Shown: positions 9,594-19,140, counted from the stretch's first letter. The stretch: 64,000 bases of DNA from Jejuia sp047345485 (GCF_047345485.1 NZ_JBLFEN010000003.1:186001-250000); one strand, 5' to 3'. Numbers and translations: made by a program. The notes: generated by a model not told the origin, from the sequence alone.

Positions 9594-10823
9594 ATGAAGA
9601 CAAACAGGCGTGATTTTATAAAAAGCATGTCAGCACTTGGTATCGTAGGTGCGACATATCCATTATTTTCGGCTTGTACAGATAAAAATGGAAAGGAATA
9701 CTTAAAGGAGAAGATTACAAAAATTGAAGTATTTCGATATGATATCAATATACCTCGCTATTTTTCTTGGGGTACATGGCATAACCGCCAGCATTTATTT
9801 ATAAAAATATCGGCAGGAGATTTTTATGGCTGGACAGAAACACCAGCTTCAAAGAACAATCCAGATTTTAAACCAACGGCTTGGGTTGACTATTTAAAGC
9901 AATTTAAAGGATTAACGATAGGCGAAGCGCAAAAAATATTGGTATCAGAACAAGTTTTGGGTTCTAAACGATCTCTAAAAATGTTAGAATCGTTAGACAT
10001 GGGGCTTTTAGACTTATCAGGGCGACTTCAAAATAAATCAGCTGTTGAATTGTTGGGATTAACAGGAACTAATCCAGTTCCAGGATTATATTGCATTTTA
10101 GATAAGGACGAGAAAAAAGTTAGAGCAGAAGCTGAAAAAAGTATCGAACAAAATCTTGCACATCATATGAAGTTTAAGATGTATGGTGATGAAAACGTTG
10201 ATATGAAGTTGCTTAAAACCATCAGAGCCGTTTTAGGAGATGAAGCTGTAGTAATTTCAGATGTAAATAAAGGCTATAAAAAGTGGAAATCTTTAGACGA
10301 ATTAAAAGCTATACTTAACCGATTTAAAGAAAATGGATTAAATGCCATAGAAGATCCAGCAAATTTAAAAACAAATCAATGGATACAATTGCAAGAGATG
10401 GTGGGAGATTTAACCTTGATTCCAGATGCTCCAATGCGTCCTGCTTGGAAAGGTATCAACACCATGCAAAAAGGAATGGGACATATTTACAATTTGCATC
10501 CATCTACAATGGGAAGTTTAACTCACACGGCAAAACTAGCGCACAAGATAAAAGACATAGGCGCAAAAGTCATGATTGGCGATGACAGTTTGGTAGGACC
10601 TGCATGTTCTGCATGGCAACAAATCGCTGTAGGTGTTGGTGCTACTTGGGTAGAAGCGATAGAGAAAAAAGAAGACTCTAAAACCTACCTAGAATGTTTG
10701 CAAAGTGCTGCAACTAAAAAGGAACCTAATGGCTATTATTCGTATAAACCAGTATCAGGTTTTGGTTTAGAAATTGATACCGATCGATTAAAAATAGTAA
10801 GTGAATTATATATTGAAGTATAG
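9594..10823 (+). CDS. Exported (Tat-type lipoprotein) enolase-superfamily enzyme, mandelate racemase/sugar acid dehydratase-like
   Basis: 409 residues from the ATG at 9594, one base after the sulfatase stop; an in-frame ATG at 9579 lies inside that gene and would precede the signal. The N-terminus MKTNRRDFIKSMSALG has a twin-arginine motif and a lipobox-like LFSAC near residue 32. The rest matches the enolase superfamily: KFK at about 193-195, metal ligands in ISDVNKG (about 222), IEDP (about 253) and IPDAP (about 277), and a His in LHPSTMG (about 302). Such enzymes abstract an alpha-proton of carboxylates; most known sugar acid dehydratases and racemases are cytoplasmic, so export is unusual. 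It sits between a sulfatase and a sugar isomerase. A uronic or aldonic acid substrate is a guess from context. Confidence 0.8.
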   Translation: MKTNRRDFIKSMSALGIVGATYPLFSACTDKNGKEYLKEKITKIEVFRYDINIPRYFSWGTWHNRQHLFIKISAGDFYGWTETPASKNNPDFKPTAWVDYLKQFKGLTIGEAQKILVSEQVLGSKRSLKMLESLDMGLLDLSGRLQNKSAVELLGLTGTNPVPGLYCILDKDEKKVRAEAEKSIEQNLAHHMKFKMYGDENVDMKLLKTIRAVLGDEAVVISDVNKGYKKWKSLDELKAILNRFKENGLNAIEDPANLKTNQWIQLQEMVGDLTLIPDAPMRPAWKGINTMQKGMGHIYNLHPSTMGSLTHTAKLAHKIKDIGAKVMIGDDSLVGPACSAWQQIAVGVGATWVEAIEKKEDSKTYLECLQSAATKKEPNGYYSYKPVSGFGLEIDTDRLKIVSELYIEV

Positions 10824-10844
10824 TACCCATAAAAATAAAGAGTA

Positions 10845-12257
10845 ATGATAAAAGTAGGATTATTTGGAATAGGATTAGACACATATTGGCCTCAATTTGA
10901 AGGTTTGCTAGAGCGTTTACAAGGTTATCAAAGCCAAATTACAGATAAGATGGAAAGTTTTGGTGCTGAGGTTGTAAATGTTGGTTTGGTAGATTCGCCA
11001 ATTGTAGCTAGAGAAAAAGCACAAGTGTTAAAAGCGGAAGATGTTGATATTCTTTTTCTATATGTTTCAACCTATGCTTTATCATCCACGGTTTTACCTG
11101 TGGTACAAAAAGTAAAATGCCCAATAATCATATTAAATATACAACCTGTTGCAGCTATAGATTACGAAAGTTTTAATGCCTTAGGTGATAGAGGAAAAAT
11201 GACTGGTGAATGGTTGGCACATTGTCAAGCCTGTTCTGTTCCAGAATTGGCTAATATCTTTAATCGTTCTGGAATAGATTATGAGTTTGTAACAGGCTAT
11301 TTAGATGAGCCGGAAGTTTGGATAGAAATAGAAGATTGGATAGATGCAGCTCGTGTGGCTTCAGTCATGCAAAATAATAGACTCGGTGTTTTAGGGCATT
11401 ATTATGGCGGAATGTTAGATGTGTATTCCGATTTAACAAAACAATCTTCAGCTTTTGGTACACACATAGAAATTGTTGAAATGTGTGAATTAAAAAAGTA
11501 TCGAGATGCAGTTACAGCACCTGAGATAGAAGAAAAAATTTTAGAATTTAAAAACGTATTTGAGGTTGTTGATGCTTGTGAAGAAGATGAAATTATTCGC
11601 GCAGCAAAAACATCAATAGCCTTAGATAAATTAGTAGCAAATCATGATTTAGGTGCTTTAGCCTATTATTACGAAGGAGAAACAGGTAATGCATATGAAA
11701 ACATTGTAACGTCAGTCATCGCAGGAAACACCTTGTTAACAGGTAAAAATGTGCCTGTTGCGGGAGAATATGAAGTAAAGAATGCACAAGCCATGAAAAT
11801 TATGGATGCCTTTGGAGTTGGTGGTTCATTCTCAGAGTTTTATGCAATGGATTTTAATGATGATATTGTGATGTTAGGTCACGATGGTCCTGCGCATTTC
11901 GCGATAGCAGAAGGTAACGTACAGTTGGTGCCGTTACCAGTTTATCATGGAAAACCAGGGAAAGGATTATCCATCCAAATGACGGTAAAACACGGGACTG
12001 TAACTTTGTTATCAGTTGTAGAAGGAAAAGACGATGTATTTTTATTAGTTGCTGAAGGCGAATCAGTAGAAGGGCCTGTATTACAAATTGGAAATACAAA
12101 CAGCCGTTACCGTTTTTCAATTGGCGCAAGAGCGTTTATGAACGAATGGTCTAAACAAGGACCATCGCATCATTGTGCTATTGGTGTTGGTCATATTGCC
12201 AATAAAATTGAAAAATTAGGGAATATTTTAAATTTACGTGTAGTGAGAATTTGTTAA
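10845..12257 (+). CDS. L-fucose/L-arabinose isomerase-superfamily protein
   Basis: 470 residues, no signal peptide, so cytoplasmic. The fold-level signature is that of the FucI/AraA-type ketol isomerases: an N-terminal Rossmann-like region starting KVGLFGIGLDTYWPQFEGL, a central region with YYYEGETGN, and a C-terminal part with GHDGPAHFA and IGVGHIA carrying likely metal-binding and catalytic His/Asp residues. It would interconvert an aldose and ketose. It lies in an operon-like run ending in RhaT, so the substrate may be L-rhamnose or another sugar released from the polymer, but canonical L-rhamnose isomerase (RhaA) is a different protein family. The specific substrate is not determined. Confidence 0.75.
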   Translation: MIKVGLFGIGLDTYWPQFEGLLERLQGYQSQITDKMESFGAEVVNVGLVDSPIVAREKAQVLKAEDVDILFLYVSTYALSSTVLPVVQKVKCPIIILNIQPVAAIDYESFNALGDRGKMTGEWLAHCQACSVPELANIFNRSGIDYEFVTGYLDEPEVWIEIEDWIDAARVASVMQNNRLGVLGHYYGGMLDVYSDLTKQSSAFGTHIEIVEMCELKKYRDAVTAPEIEEKILEFKNVFEVVDACEEDEIIRAAKTSIALDKLVANHDLGALAYYYEGETGNAYENIVTSVIAGNTLLTGKNVPVAGEYEVKNAQAMKIMDAFGVGGSFSEFYAMDFNDDIVMLGHDGPAHFAIAEGNVQLVPLPVYHGKPGKGLSIQMTVKHGTVTLLSVVEGKDDVFLLVAEGESVEGPVLQIGNTNSRYRFSIGARAFMNEWSKQGPSHHCAIGVGHIANKIEKLGNILNLRVVRIC

Positions 12258-12346
12258 GTTACTATTATTACAACTATGCATTTTTAACAATCTAAAGTCA
12301 TTTAATAAAAAAATAGGTTTAATATTGACTTCTAAACTTATATATT

Positions 12347-13744
12347 ATGAAGAAAATATATGCTATTCTTTTTATCGTTCTGTTTTTATGCAACATTCAA
12401 TGTGCTAAAGATTCAGAAACGTCTCGTCCAAATATTATTCTTATAAATGTTGACGATATGGGCTGGAAAGACGTTGGTTTTATGGGTAGTGAATATTATG
12501 AAACCCCAAATATAGATTACCTTTCTAGTTTAGGTATGGTTTTTACAAATGGATATGCTTCAGCCGCAAATTGTGCGCCAAGTAGAGCATGTTTAATGAC
12601 GGGGCAATGGACACCGCGACATGGTATCTATACCGTTGGCTCTTCTAAGCGGGGAAAATCTGAACATAGAAAATTGATTCCAACAAAAAACACACATACA
12701 CTCGCTAAAAACCATACTATTTTGCCACAGGTACTGCATGATAATGGATACGTGACTTGTCAAGCAGGAAAGTGGCATTTGAGTTATAATCCTTTAGAAT
12801 ACGGATTTGATGTAAACATTGGTGGTGGTCATAATGGACTGCCTAAAAGTTATACGCCACCGTATAAAAATGTAACAATTAAAGGTGGTTCTGATAAATA
12901 TCTTACGGATGCCATAATGGAAAAAGCAATACAATTTGTGGATACCGTACAAAAACCGTTCTACCTTAATTATTCGCCTTATGCCGTTCATGTGCCTATA
13001 ATGCCTGTGGATAGTATTTTACCAAAATATGAAAAAAAAGCATCTTGGAATGGTCAGGGAAACCCAGAATATGCTTCTATGGTTGATAATTTGGATAGAA
13101 ACATAGGCTTACTTATCAATAAATTAAAAGAAAGAAATCTTTTTGAAAATACATTAATTGTTTTTACTTCTGATAATGGAGGCTTATACGGTATAACAAA
13201 ACAAAAACCTTTGCGTGCCGGAAAAGGCAGTTATTATGAAGGAGGTATTCGAGAACCTTTTTTATTTGTTTTTAATGATAAAATTAAACCAAATACTAAA
13301 AGTGATATTCCAGTAACAAACTTGGATATTTTTCCAACAGTATTAAATTATGCAGGGGTTGACGCCAATACATTATCTCTTGATGGAAAAAGTTTAGCAC
13401 CTATTTTAGAAGAAGAAATTAATGATTTTGAGCGTCCATTATTTTGGCATTTTCCCATTTATTTGCAAGCCTATAATGTAAATGATAATGAAAATCGAGA
13501 TTCGTTATTCAGAACACGCCCTGGTTCAGTAGTTAGAAAAGGAGATTGGAAACTTCATTATTATTTTGAAGATGATGGGATTGAACTCTATAATTTATCA
13601 GAGGATATTGGAGAAAGAAATAATCTTGTAGATAGGAATCCAGAAAAGAGAGAGGAGTTATTAAAAATATTGAAAAATTGGTGGAAAGATACAAATGTAC
13701 AAATACCAAAAACTAAAAACCTTGAATACATTAATAACAGGTAA
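12347..13744 (+). CDS. Family S1 sulfatase, exported
   Basis: 465 residues with an N-terminal hydrophobic signal (MKKIYAILFIVLFLCNIQC, probably lipoprotein). IILINVDDMGWKDVG supplies the first metal-binding Asp residues, C-A-P-S-R starting at Cys76 is the formylglycine site, and TSDNGG the second metal cluster. The C-terminal LHYYFEDDGIELYNL is typical of arylsulfatase A-like S1 enzymes. It is closer in motif style to the sulfatase at 27523 than to those at 8114 or 57149. It is followed 12 bp later by RhaT. It should desulfate imported oligosaccharides; position specificity cannot be read from sequence. Confidence 0.92.
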   Translation: MKKIYAILFIVLFLCNIQCAKDSETSRPNIILINVDDMGWKDVGFMGSEYYETPNIDYLSSLGMVFTNGYASAANCAPSRACLMTGQWTPRHGIYTVGSSKRGKSEHRKLIPTKNTHTLAKNHTILPQVLHDNGYVTCQAGKWHLSYNPLEYGFDVNIGGGHNGLPKSYTPPYKNVTIKGGSDKYLTDAIMEKAIQFVDTVQKPFYLNYSPYAVHVPIMPVDSILPKYEKKASWNGQGNPEYASMVDNLDRNIGLLINKLKERNLFENTLIVFTSDNGGLYGITKQKPLRAGKGSYYEGGIREPFLFVFNDKIKPNTKSDIPVTNLDIFPTVLNYAGVDANTLSLDGKSLAPILEEEINDFERPLFWHFPIYLQAYNVNDNENRDSLFRTRPGSVVRKGDWKLHYYFEDDGIELYNLSEDIGERNNLVDRNPEKREELLKILKNWWKDTNVQIPKTKNLEYINNR

Positions 13745-13756
13745 TACTTAAAAATC

Positions 13757-14809
13757 ATGCAAGCACTATTAGGCGTATTATTTCATTCATTAGGAGGCGT
13801 TGCCGCAGGTAGTTTTTATATGCCGTATAATAAAGTAAAAGGTTGGGCTTGGGAAACCTACTGGATGGTAGGTGGTGTTATGTCCTGGTTAATCGTACCA
13901 CCAATAGCGGCATATTTGACTGTCCCAGGTTTTGTAGATATTATTGCATCAAGCTCGAATACTATTTTAGGAATTACCTTTTTAATGGGGTTACTTTGGG
14001 GTATAGGAGGTTTGTCTTATGGTTTAGGAGTGCGTTATTTAGGAATGTCTTTAGGAAATTCAGTTGTACTCGGTTTTTGCGCCGCTTTTGGTGCTATTGT
14101 GCCCTCAATATATTATAATTTTAATCCTGAAGAAGGAAAAATAACCTTTACAGATATGCTGGGTTCTTCTGGTGGTCAAGTGGTGTTATTAGGTGTTTTG
14201 GTGTGTCTTTTTGGTATTGGTCTTTCTGGTAAAGCAGGTATGATGAAGGAGAAAGAACTCTCAGAAGAAGAAAAGAAAAAAAGTGTTTCAGAATTTAATT
14301 TAGTAAAAGGATTAGCGGTAGCCATTCTATCGGGTATTTTAAGTTCTTTTTTTAGTTTTGGTATAGAAGCAGGGAAACCACTTGCAGATGCCGCTGTAGA
14401 AGCTGGTTATGATCACTTATTTGCTAATAATGTCACTTTTGTGGTTATTCTTTGGGGTGGTTTGGCTACTAATTTAGTTTGGACAACTATCTTAAGTATT
14501 AAAAATAAATCGTACACAGATTTTACAAATTCGAGTACACCAATTCGTAATAATATCTTATTTTCTGCATTGGCAGGAACCATTTGGTTTTTACAATTTT
14601 TCTTTTACGGAATGGGCGAGAGTAAATTAGGAAATGGAGCAAGTTCGTGGATTCTACACATGTCTACCATCATTTTAACAGCTAATCTTTGGGGTATTTA
14701 TCGTAAAGAATGGAAAGGTGTTGCAAAAAAAACTAAATGGACTATAACAGCGGGAATTGTAGTTATACTTTTATCTGTTGTTTTGGTGGGTATTGGGAAT
14801 TCTATTTAA
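13757..14809 (+). CDS. rhaT: L-rhamnose/H+ symporter RhaT
   Basis: 350 residues, hydrophobic throughout with about ten predicted membrane helices. The start MQALLGVLFHSLGGVAAGSF, the MPYNKVKGWAWETYW segment and LLWGIGGLSYGLGVRYLG are characteristic of the RhaT family of the drug/metabolite transporter superfamily, which imports L-rhamnose across the inner membrane with a proton. It lies 12 bp after a sulfatase gene at the end of an operon-like run of rhamnosidase, sulfatase and isomerase genes, which ties the locus to a rhamnose-containing polymer. Confidence 0.93.
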   Translation: MQALLGVLFHSLGGVAAGSFYMPYNKVKGWAWETYWMVGGVMSWLIVPPIAAYLTVPGFVDIIASSSNTILGITFLMGLLWGIGGLSYGLGVRYLGMSLGNSVVLGFCAAFGAIVPSIYYNFNPEEGKITFTDMLGSSGGQVVLLGVLVCLFGIGLSGKAGMMKEKELSEEEKKKSVSEFNLVKGLAVAILSGILSSFFSFGIEAGKPLADAAVEAGYDHLFANNVTFVVILWGGLATNLVWTTILSIKNKSYTDFTNSSTPIRNNILFSALAGTIWFLQFFFYGMGESKLGNGASSWILHMSTIILTANLWGIYRKEWKGVAKKTKWTITAGIVVILLSVVLVGIGNSI

Positions 14810-14834
14810 TAAAAGTTTGAAAAACATATATTAA

Positions 14835-14879
14835 CAGGACATTACAGGATATTTATTATATAATTAGGCTTTAACTTCG
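14835..14879 (+). promoter_or_regulatory. PUL operator plus -7 box upstream of the GH39-like gene
   Basis: Direct-repeat element CAGG-ACATTA-CAGGATA (14835-14851) followed, starting 21 bp after its end, by TAACTTCG, a match to TAnnTTTG with one mismatch. The GH39 start codon is 58 bp after the element. One of thirteen copies in the window; see the finding on the shared promoter. Confidence 0.7.
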
Positions 14880-14909
14880 AGAAATTAAGTGAACGATAAA
14901 TTATATACA

Positions 14910-17468
14910 ATGAAAAATTTACACTTCTTAAAAAAATATTTTTTTATTTTATTAAGTTTTGCTTTGGCAACCTACGCGCAAAGTCAAGTAAAATTATCTA
15001 CCGATTTTACAAATGATACTGAAAAGAAATTGCCTATTCACGATGTTTGGAATGTTGCTAATAGAATTAGTCCAACAAATGGATCTAATATTCGTTCAGG
15101 TCTAAAAATGAATATCGTTAGAATGATTGGAGGGATAAGGAAAGTTGTAGATGGAAATTCTTATAAAGATTTAGATTTCGACCCATGTTTATACGATTCT
15201 ATTAATAACGTTTATGTTTACCGATGGGAACCTCTTATTGAAAGACTAGATAAAGTGGTTAATTCACAAACCGAGATTTTACAAATAGCTTTAGATCAAC
15301 CACCATGGGCTTTTCAACACGGTTATACTTTTATTCCTGAAGGCACAAGGGACAATGTTAATTTTCGAGAAAATGAAAGAATGTCCATTTATGGTAATTC
15401 CTTACCTCCAGCAGATAAACAAGCCTATCATGATTTTATAAAAGCTTTGATGACCAAATTGGTAGAAACCTATGGAGAAGAACAAGTTTTAAAATGGCGA
15501 TTTAGAGTAGGTTCAGAAATAGAAACTCCAGAACATTGGTATGGCACAAAGCAAGATTTTATTGAGCATTTTGCAAATACCGAAAGTGCTGTAAGAGCAA
15601 TTTTGCCAAATGCTAAAGTAGGTTTACACACCAGAAACCCTGGTTTTTTATATAGAAATGATGATACTATTTTAAATTATAAAGGAGAGCCTTACGCTTC
15701 TTTTATTGAAGGGCTTATAGATTATAACGATGCAAATGATATAAAATGTGATTTTTGGGGATTGTCAGATTATATTATTATTGGGAATGGTAATCTCAGA
15801 GACATGAATGGAAAATACACCAAAAATTTTGCTCCCTTAATTGATAATCCCAAATGGAATCCTGAAACTTCCATAGATATCATGGAATATTCTACAGTAA
15901 CAACTATTAATGGTGCTGATGGAAAAGGTTATATTACCTGCGAAACTTCACATAGAGAAATTGTAGAATTGATTTTTTCTAATACGTATTATAAGAACAA
16001 AGATAAGGGCTTAGAATTTATTTACAGATGGGGAAATAGAACCGGAAGCGAAAATCCAGATGGTATAAAAGAATTAAATGCAATGCAAGGTTTAGTTCGC
16101 TATGAAACCAGTATTTCAGGGAGTCCTAATACGTCTACAAACGAATTAGACGCTATTTTTGCTAAAAATGAATCCGAAGATGAATATGATGTGATAATTT
16201 ACAGTTATAATAGTAGTTCTATAGCGTACAGAGATGATGAAGCTGTAGAGATTGCTTTTACAACAAATTTACCAGTCGGTACAACCTTATATTACAGAAA
16301 TAAGTATTACGGAAAGGAGCATAACAAACTTCAAAATTTCTTAGTAAATAATTCCAACTTTGTGAAAAGTGGTTATGATGAGAAAGGAGCTCCAGATCGC
16401 ACCTTAACAGAGGCAGGTTACACAGCCTATCAAAATTATGATAATCCAAATCCTCATCAATTTACAGAATGGAAAAGTATTACTACTAATGCACGAACCG
16501 ATGGTAGTTCAGGATCAGTGGTTAATCTTAGTACAGAAATTGGATCTTTTGCTTTTGAAAAATTTGAGTTTAGACCGGAAGCGAGTTTTGTAGAAGCTAT
16601 AACACCTGCAAGTTTTGTTTGGACAACAACAGACGATTTTTCTGATTGGTCTGCTGTAAACGGAGGGATGACAGTTAATAGAGATAATGATAAATTAAGT
16701 GTGGATTTTTCTTCTGATGCTTCATGGCCTATGCTAGCCATAACGGGTTTAAATATAAATTCTAGTTTATATGGTACTTTAAGAATTATAGTAAAAAATA
16801 GTACAGACAAACCAGATCTTCAAATGTTGCCTAATGTACCGGGTACAGGTTTTGCGTCTGGCAGAAAAAAAGAAACCGTGCCTAATAATAACCAATGGCA
16901 TACCTTAGATTTTGATTTAACGGACTGGGGATTATGGACAGGTACTATCAATGAATTTAAAATTTATAATAATTTCAGCTCAGGAAGTATCGTTTTTGAT
17001 CGTATCGAATTTATTCCTATAAATTCAACAATCTATAATATAACGCTTAGTAAAGAAGGTCAAGGTCTTTTAAATTATAGTAGTGGTACTGCAATAAATG
17101 GACAAGAATTTAATTTAAATGCTATTCCAGATAGTAACTGGGAGTTTGAGCGATGGGAAGGCGATATTACGAGTACGGATAATCCTTTAGCGGTTACTGT
17201 TACATCTAACATGAATATAAAAGCGGTATTTTCTAATAGTGGATTATCTGCGGCAAAACACAATTTGAATAACATACAAGTTTTTCCTAATCCAAGTAGT
17301 AATGGTGTGTTTCATATAAAAATACAAACACCTCAGAGCTGGGAAGTATATGCAATAGACGGAAGAAAAGTACTTTCAGGAAAAGGCAGAAAAGTGAATA
17401 TAGCATCATTTTCAAAAGGTATGTATATTTTGAGAATGGGGAATTCTTTTGCTAAATTATCGTATTAA
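14910..17468 (+). CDS. Secreted GH39-like glycoside hydrolase with T9SS C-terminal domain
   Basis: 852 residues from the ATG at 14910; a GTG 21 bp upstream is in frame but the signal peptide (MKNLHFLKKYFFILLSFALA, ending YAQS) fits the ATG. The TIM-barrel region resembles GH39: FRVGSEIETPEHW with putative acid/base E203 in place of the usual NEPN, and SIDIMEYST with the putative nucleophile Glu. A beta-sandwich domain follows, then a short InlB-type B-repeat-like domain (EGQGLLNY to MNIKAVF) and a T9SS sorting domain (VFPNPSSNG to FSKGMYILRM). It is predicted to be released or surface-bound. GH39 members act on beta-xylosides, iduronides and related links, all sensible for ulvan. It is related to the lipoprotein encoded at 30281. 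Confidence 0.78.
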   Translation: MKNLHFLKKYFFILLSFALATYAQSQVKLSTDFTNDTEKKLPIHDVWNVANRISPTNGSNIRSGLKMNIVRMIGGIRKVVDGNSYKDLDFDPCLYDSINNVYVYRWEPLIERLDKVVNSQTEILQIALDQPPWAFQHGYTFIPEGTRDNVNFRENERMSIYGNSLPPADKQAYHDFIKALMTKLVETYGEEQVLKWRFRVGSEIETPEHWYGTKQDFIEHFANTESAVRAILPNAKVGLHTRNPGFLYRNDDTILNYKGEPYASFIEGLIDYNDANDIKCDFWGLSDYIIIGNGNLRDMNGKYTKNFAPLIDNPKWNPETSIDIMEYSTVTTINGADGKGYITCETSHREIVELIFSNTYYKNKDKGLEFIYRWGNRTGSENPDGIKELNAMQGLVRYETSISGSPNTSTNELDAIFAKNESEDEYDVIIYSYNSSSIAYRDDEAVEIAFTTNLPVGTTLYYRNKYYGKEHNKLQNFLVNNSNFVKSGYDEKGAPDRTLTEAGYTAYQNYDNPNPHQFTEWKSITTNARTDGSSGSVVNLSTEIGSFAFEKFEFRPEASFVEAITPASFVWTTTDDFSDWSAVNGGMTVNRDNDKLSVDFSSDASWPMLAITGLNINSSLYGTLRIIVKNSTDKPDLQMLPNVPGTGFASGRKKETVPNNNQWHTLDFDLTDWGLWTGTINEFKIYNNFSSGSIVFDRIEFIPINSTIYNITLSKEGQGLLNYSSGTAINGQEFNLNAIPDSNWEFERWEGDITSTDNPLAVTVTSNMNIKAVFSNSGLSAAKHNLNNIQVFPNPSSNGVFHIKIQTPQSWEVYAIDGRKVLSGKGRKVNIASFSKGMYILRMGNSFAKLSY

Positions 17469-17601
17469 GGTAAGTACTAAAAAAATTATTTTAAAAGGTT
17501 CGCTGTAACGTATAATTACTTTATCATTTTTGCACATAATGTTTAAAATTATGTAACATTATTTTAGGGAGAAGGCATTATCAAACAATATTAAATTTAT
17601 G

Positions 17602-17638
17602 CAAAAAAGAAAATCGCCTAAAAATTACCTTTTAGACG
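17602..17638 (-). terminator. Rho-independent terminator of the astacin-like gene
   Basis: On the minus strand CGTCTAAAA pairs with TTTTAGGCG (one G-U pair), followed by a T-rich tract. It sits just past the stop codon of the minus-strand protease gene. Confidence 0.8.
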
Positions 17639-17671
17639 ACCTCTTTGCTATTATCTTATTAATGTAATTGC

Positions 17672-18838
17672 TTAATTACAAGAACCTAGGTTGTTCCAAC
17701 CTGTATTTGTGCGTTGATATAATGTTCCTTGGTAAGTCACTTTATCTCCTGAATTATAATAGCGATAACGGTTAAATTCAGGTACACCAGCGCAAATATC
17801 AACAGGCGTTACAGCTCCACAAACCCCTATATAATTCCAGTAACCAGGATCTGCTATTCGATATAGTTTTCCTTGGTAAGTCACTAATTCTCCTTTACTA
17901 AAGGTTCTAGATCCCCATGCAGGAACATTATTACAATCATAAGTTGTTCCAGTTGTTGTGGTATCAGGATACATTTCATTAATTCCAGTAATATCTCCAG
18001 AAGATAATCCAGATCTATTCGCAGTATACGTTGTTCCGTTTTTTCTTAAAATAGTTGGCTGGCCATTACGAGAAAAAGCATATGAAGAATACAACATAAT
18101 TGAATTAAAATCAAGAGTAGAAGTGTATTCTCTACCATCTTGCCCCTGTTGCCCATAGGTATAGAAATTAAACTCTCTACCGGCTTCAATATTTCCAAAA
18201 TTAACAGTAATAAAATTGTCTCTATCTGCTCTACTCTGTTCATGCCACAATCCAACGGCATGACCAATTTCATGAATTACACTTCCTGCAGTACATCCAG
18301 AAGCAAGCGTAATATTTTGTTGGCCGCCTATTCTTCCAACGTTAGAAGAACAACCAGCACCTGGTGTAAAAAACACAAAATCTGTTTGGTTTGTGCGTTG
18401 TACAAATTTTACTGCCGTTTTAGATTGCCAATGATTTATGGCGTCGAATACTCGTTGTTGATTTGGGAGGCTAGAACTGATTACATAATAAACAGTGTTG
18501 TTAGGCCATCTTCCACCAGTACGGCCTACACTTTTTCCCTTATGAGATACACTCGGAGCAGGAAAAAAAGTTGGTTCGGTTGTTAATTGATCTAGCTCAA
18601 ATATCATATCACCACCAAGAACATAAGTATTGTTTATTTTTTCTACCGTCAGTTTGGTAGAACCATAATATAGTTCGTGTATAGTTCCATTATCGTTTTG
18701 AAAGGCTAATTCTGTGTTGGTCTGGTCAATCGCTTCATCTATGATTAACTGTTCTTCTTGTAAATTTTCATTGTGTTCACATGAAGCAAATAAAAGCAAC
18801 ATGATAGTGAAAAATGGTAATAAATTTTTAAATGTCAT
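17672..18838 (-). CDS. Astacin-like (M12A) zinc metalloprotease lipoprotein with two chitin-binding-type modules
   Basis: 388 residues. Lipoprotein signal MTFKNLLPFFTIMLLLFASC with lipid-attachment Cys at 20. The zinc-binding motif HEIGHAVGLWHE begins at His189 (ligands His189, His193, His199, catalytic Glu190), and SIMLYSS provides the Met-turn, together typical of astacins. Two C-terminal repeats with WGSRTFSKGELVTYQGKLYR and SGDKVTYQGTLYQR, each with nearby Cys and Trp, resemble CBM5/12 carbohydrate-binding modules. It would cleave proteins at the cell surface, perhaps algal cell-wall glycoprotein. It is divergent to a GH78 remnant, and its upstream region is a duplicate of that of the lyase-like gene at 23277, including the PUL operator, so it may be induced together with the polysaccharide genes. 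Confidence 0.88.
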   Translation of the reverse strand: MTFKNLLPFFTIMLLLFASCEHNENLQEEQLIIDEAIDQTNTELAFQNDNGTIHELYYGSTKLTVEKINNTYVLGGDMIFELDQLTTEPTFFPAPSVSHKGKSVGRTGGRWPNNTVYYVISSSLPNQQRVFDAINHWQSKTAVKFVQRTNQTDFVFFTPGAGCSSNVGRIGGQQNITLASGCTAGSVIHEIGHAVGLWHEQSRADRDNFITVNFGNIEAGREFNFYTYGQQGQDGREYTSTLDFNSIMLYSSYAFSRNGQPTILRKNGTTYTANRSGLSSGDITGINEMYPDTTTTGTTYDCNNVPAWGSRTFSKGELVTYQGKLYRIADPGYWNYIGVCGAVTPVDICAGVPEFNRYRYYNSGDKVTYQGTLYQRTNTGWNNLGSCN

Positions 18839-18938
18839 AATAATGATGGTTTTTAGTTTAGTTTAAATTGTTTTTGTTTTTTTTGTGATTAAGAAATAGT
18901 TTTTTTAAGATTTTTTCATAAAAACTCTTAATTTTTTA

Positions 18939-18983
18939 GCAAATTCCAATTTTTATTAATATCATCTGTCCTGCACTTACCTG
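18939..18983 (-). promoter_or_regulatory. PUL operator upstream of the astacin-like gene
   Basis: Minus-strand element CAGG-TAAGTG-CAGGACA (18983-18967). A TTTG lies 24-27 bp after its end (GGAATTTG), a weak -7 box. The start codon is 128 bp downstream, longer than at other copies. The duplicate at 24370-24386 serves the lyase-like gene. Confidence 0.55.
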
Positions 18984-19140
18984 TTTTTTTCTAATATTTT
19001 CAGTTTTTCTTTCGGTAAAATGCTGGCCATGTTATATTTATTTATAATGTTTATATAGTATAGTCTTAGCTCTTTTTTTCTAAGGTATAAAACGATAGAT
19101 TGCTCAATTGATATTAAGAGTATTTTTGTTTTCAAGGTAG

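Noticed and set aside
16457..16810. 117-codon minus-strand frame inside the GH39-like gene
   Set aside because: Antisense to a clear signal-peptide and T9SS-bearing gene; no promoter or family pattern.
18140..18586. 148-codon open frame opposite to the astacin-like gene
   Set aside because: It is fully antisense to a well-supported protease gene with zinc-site motifs, and its peptide is typical of mirror frames.
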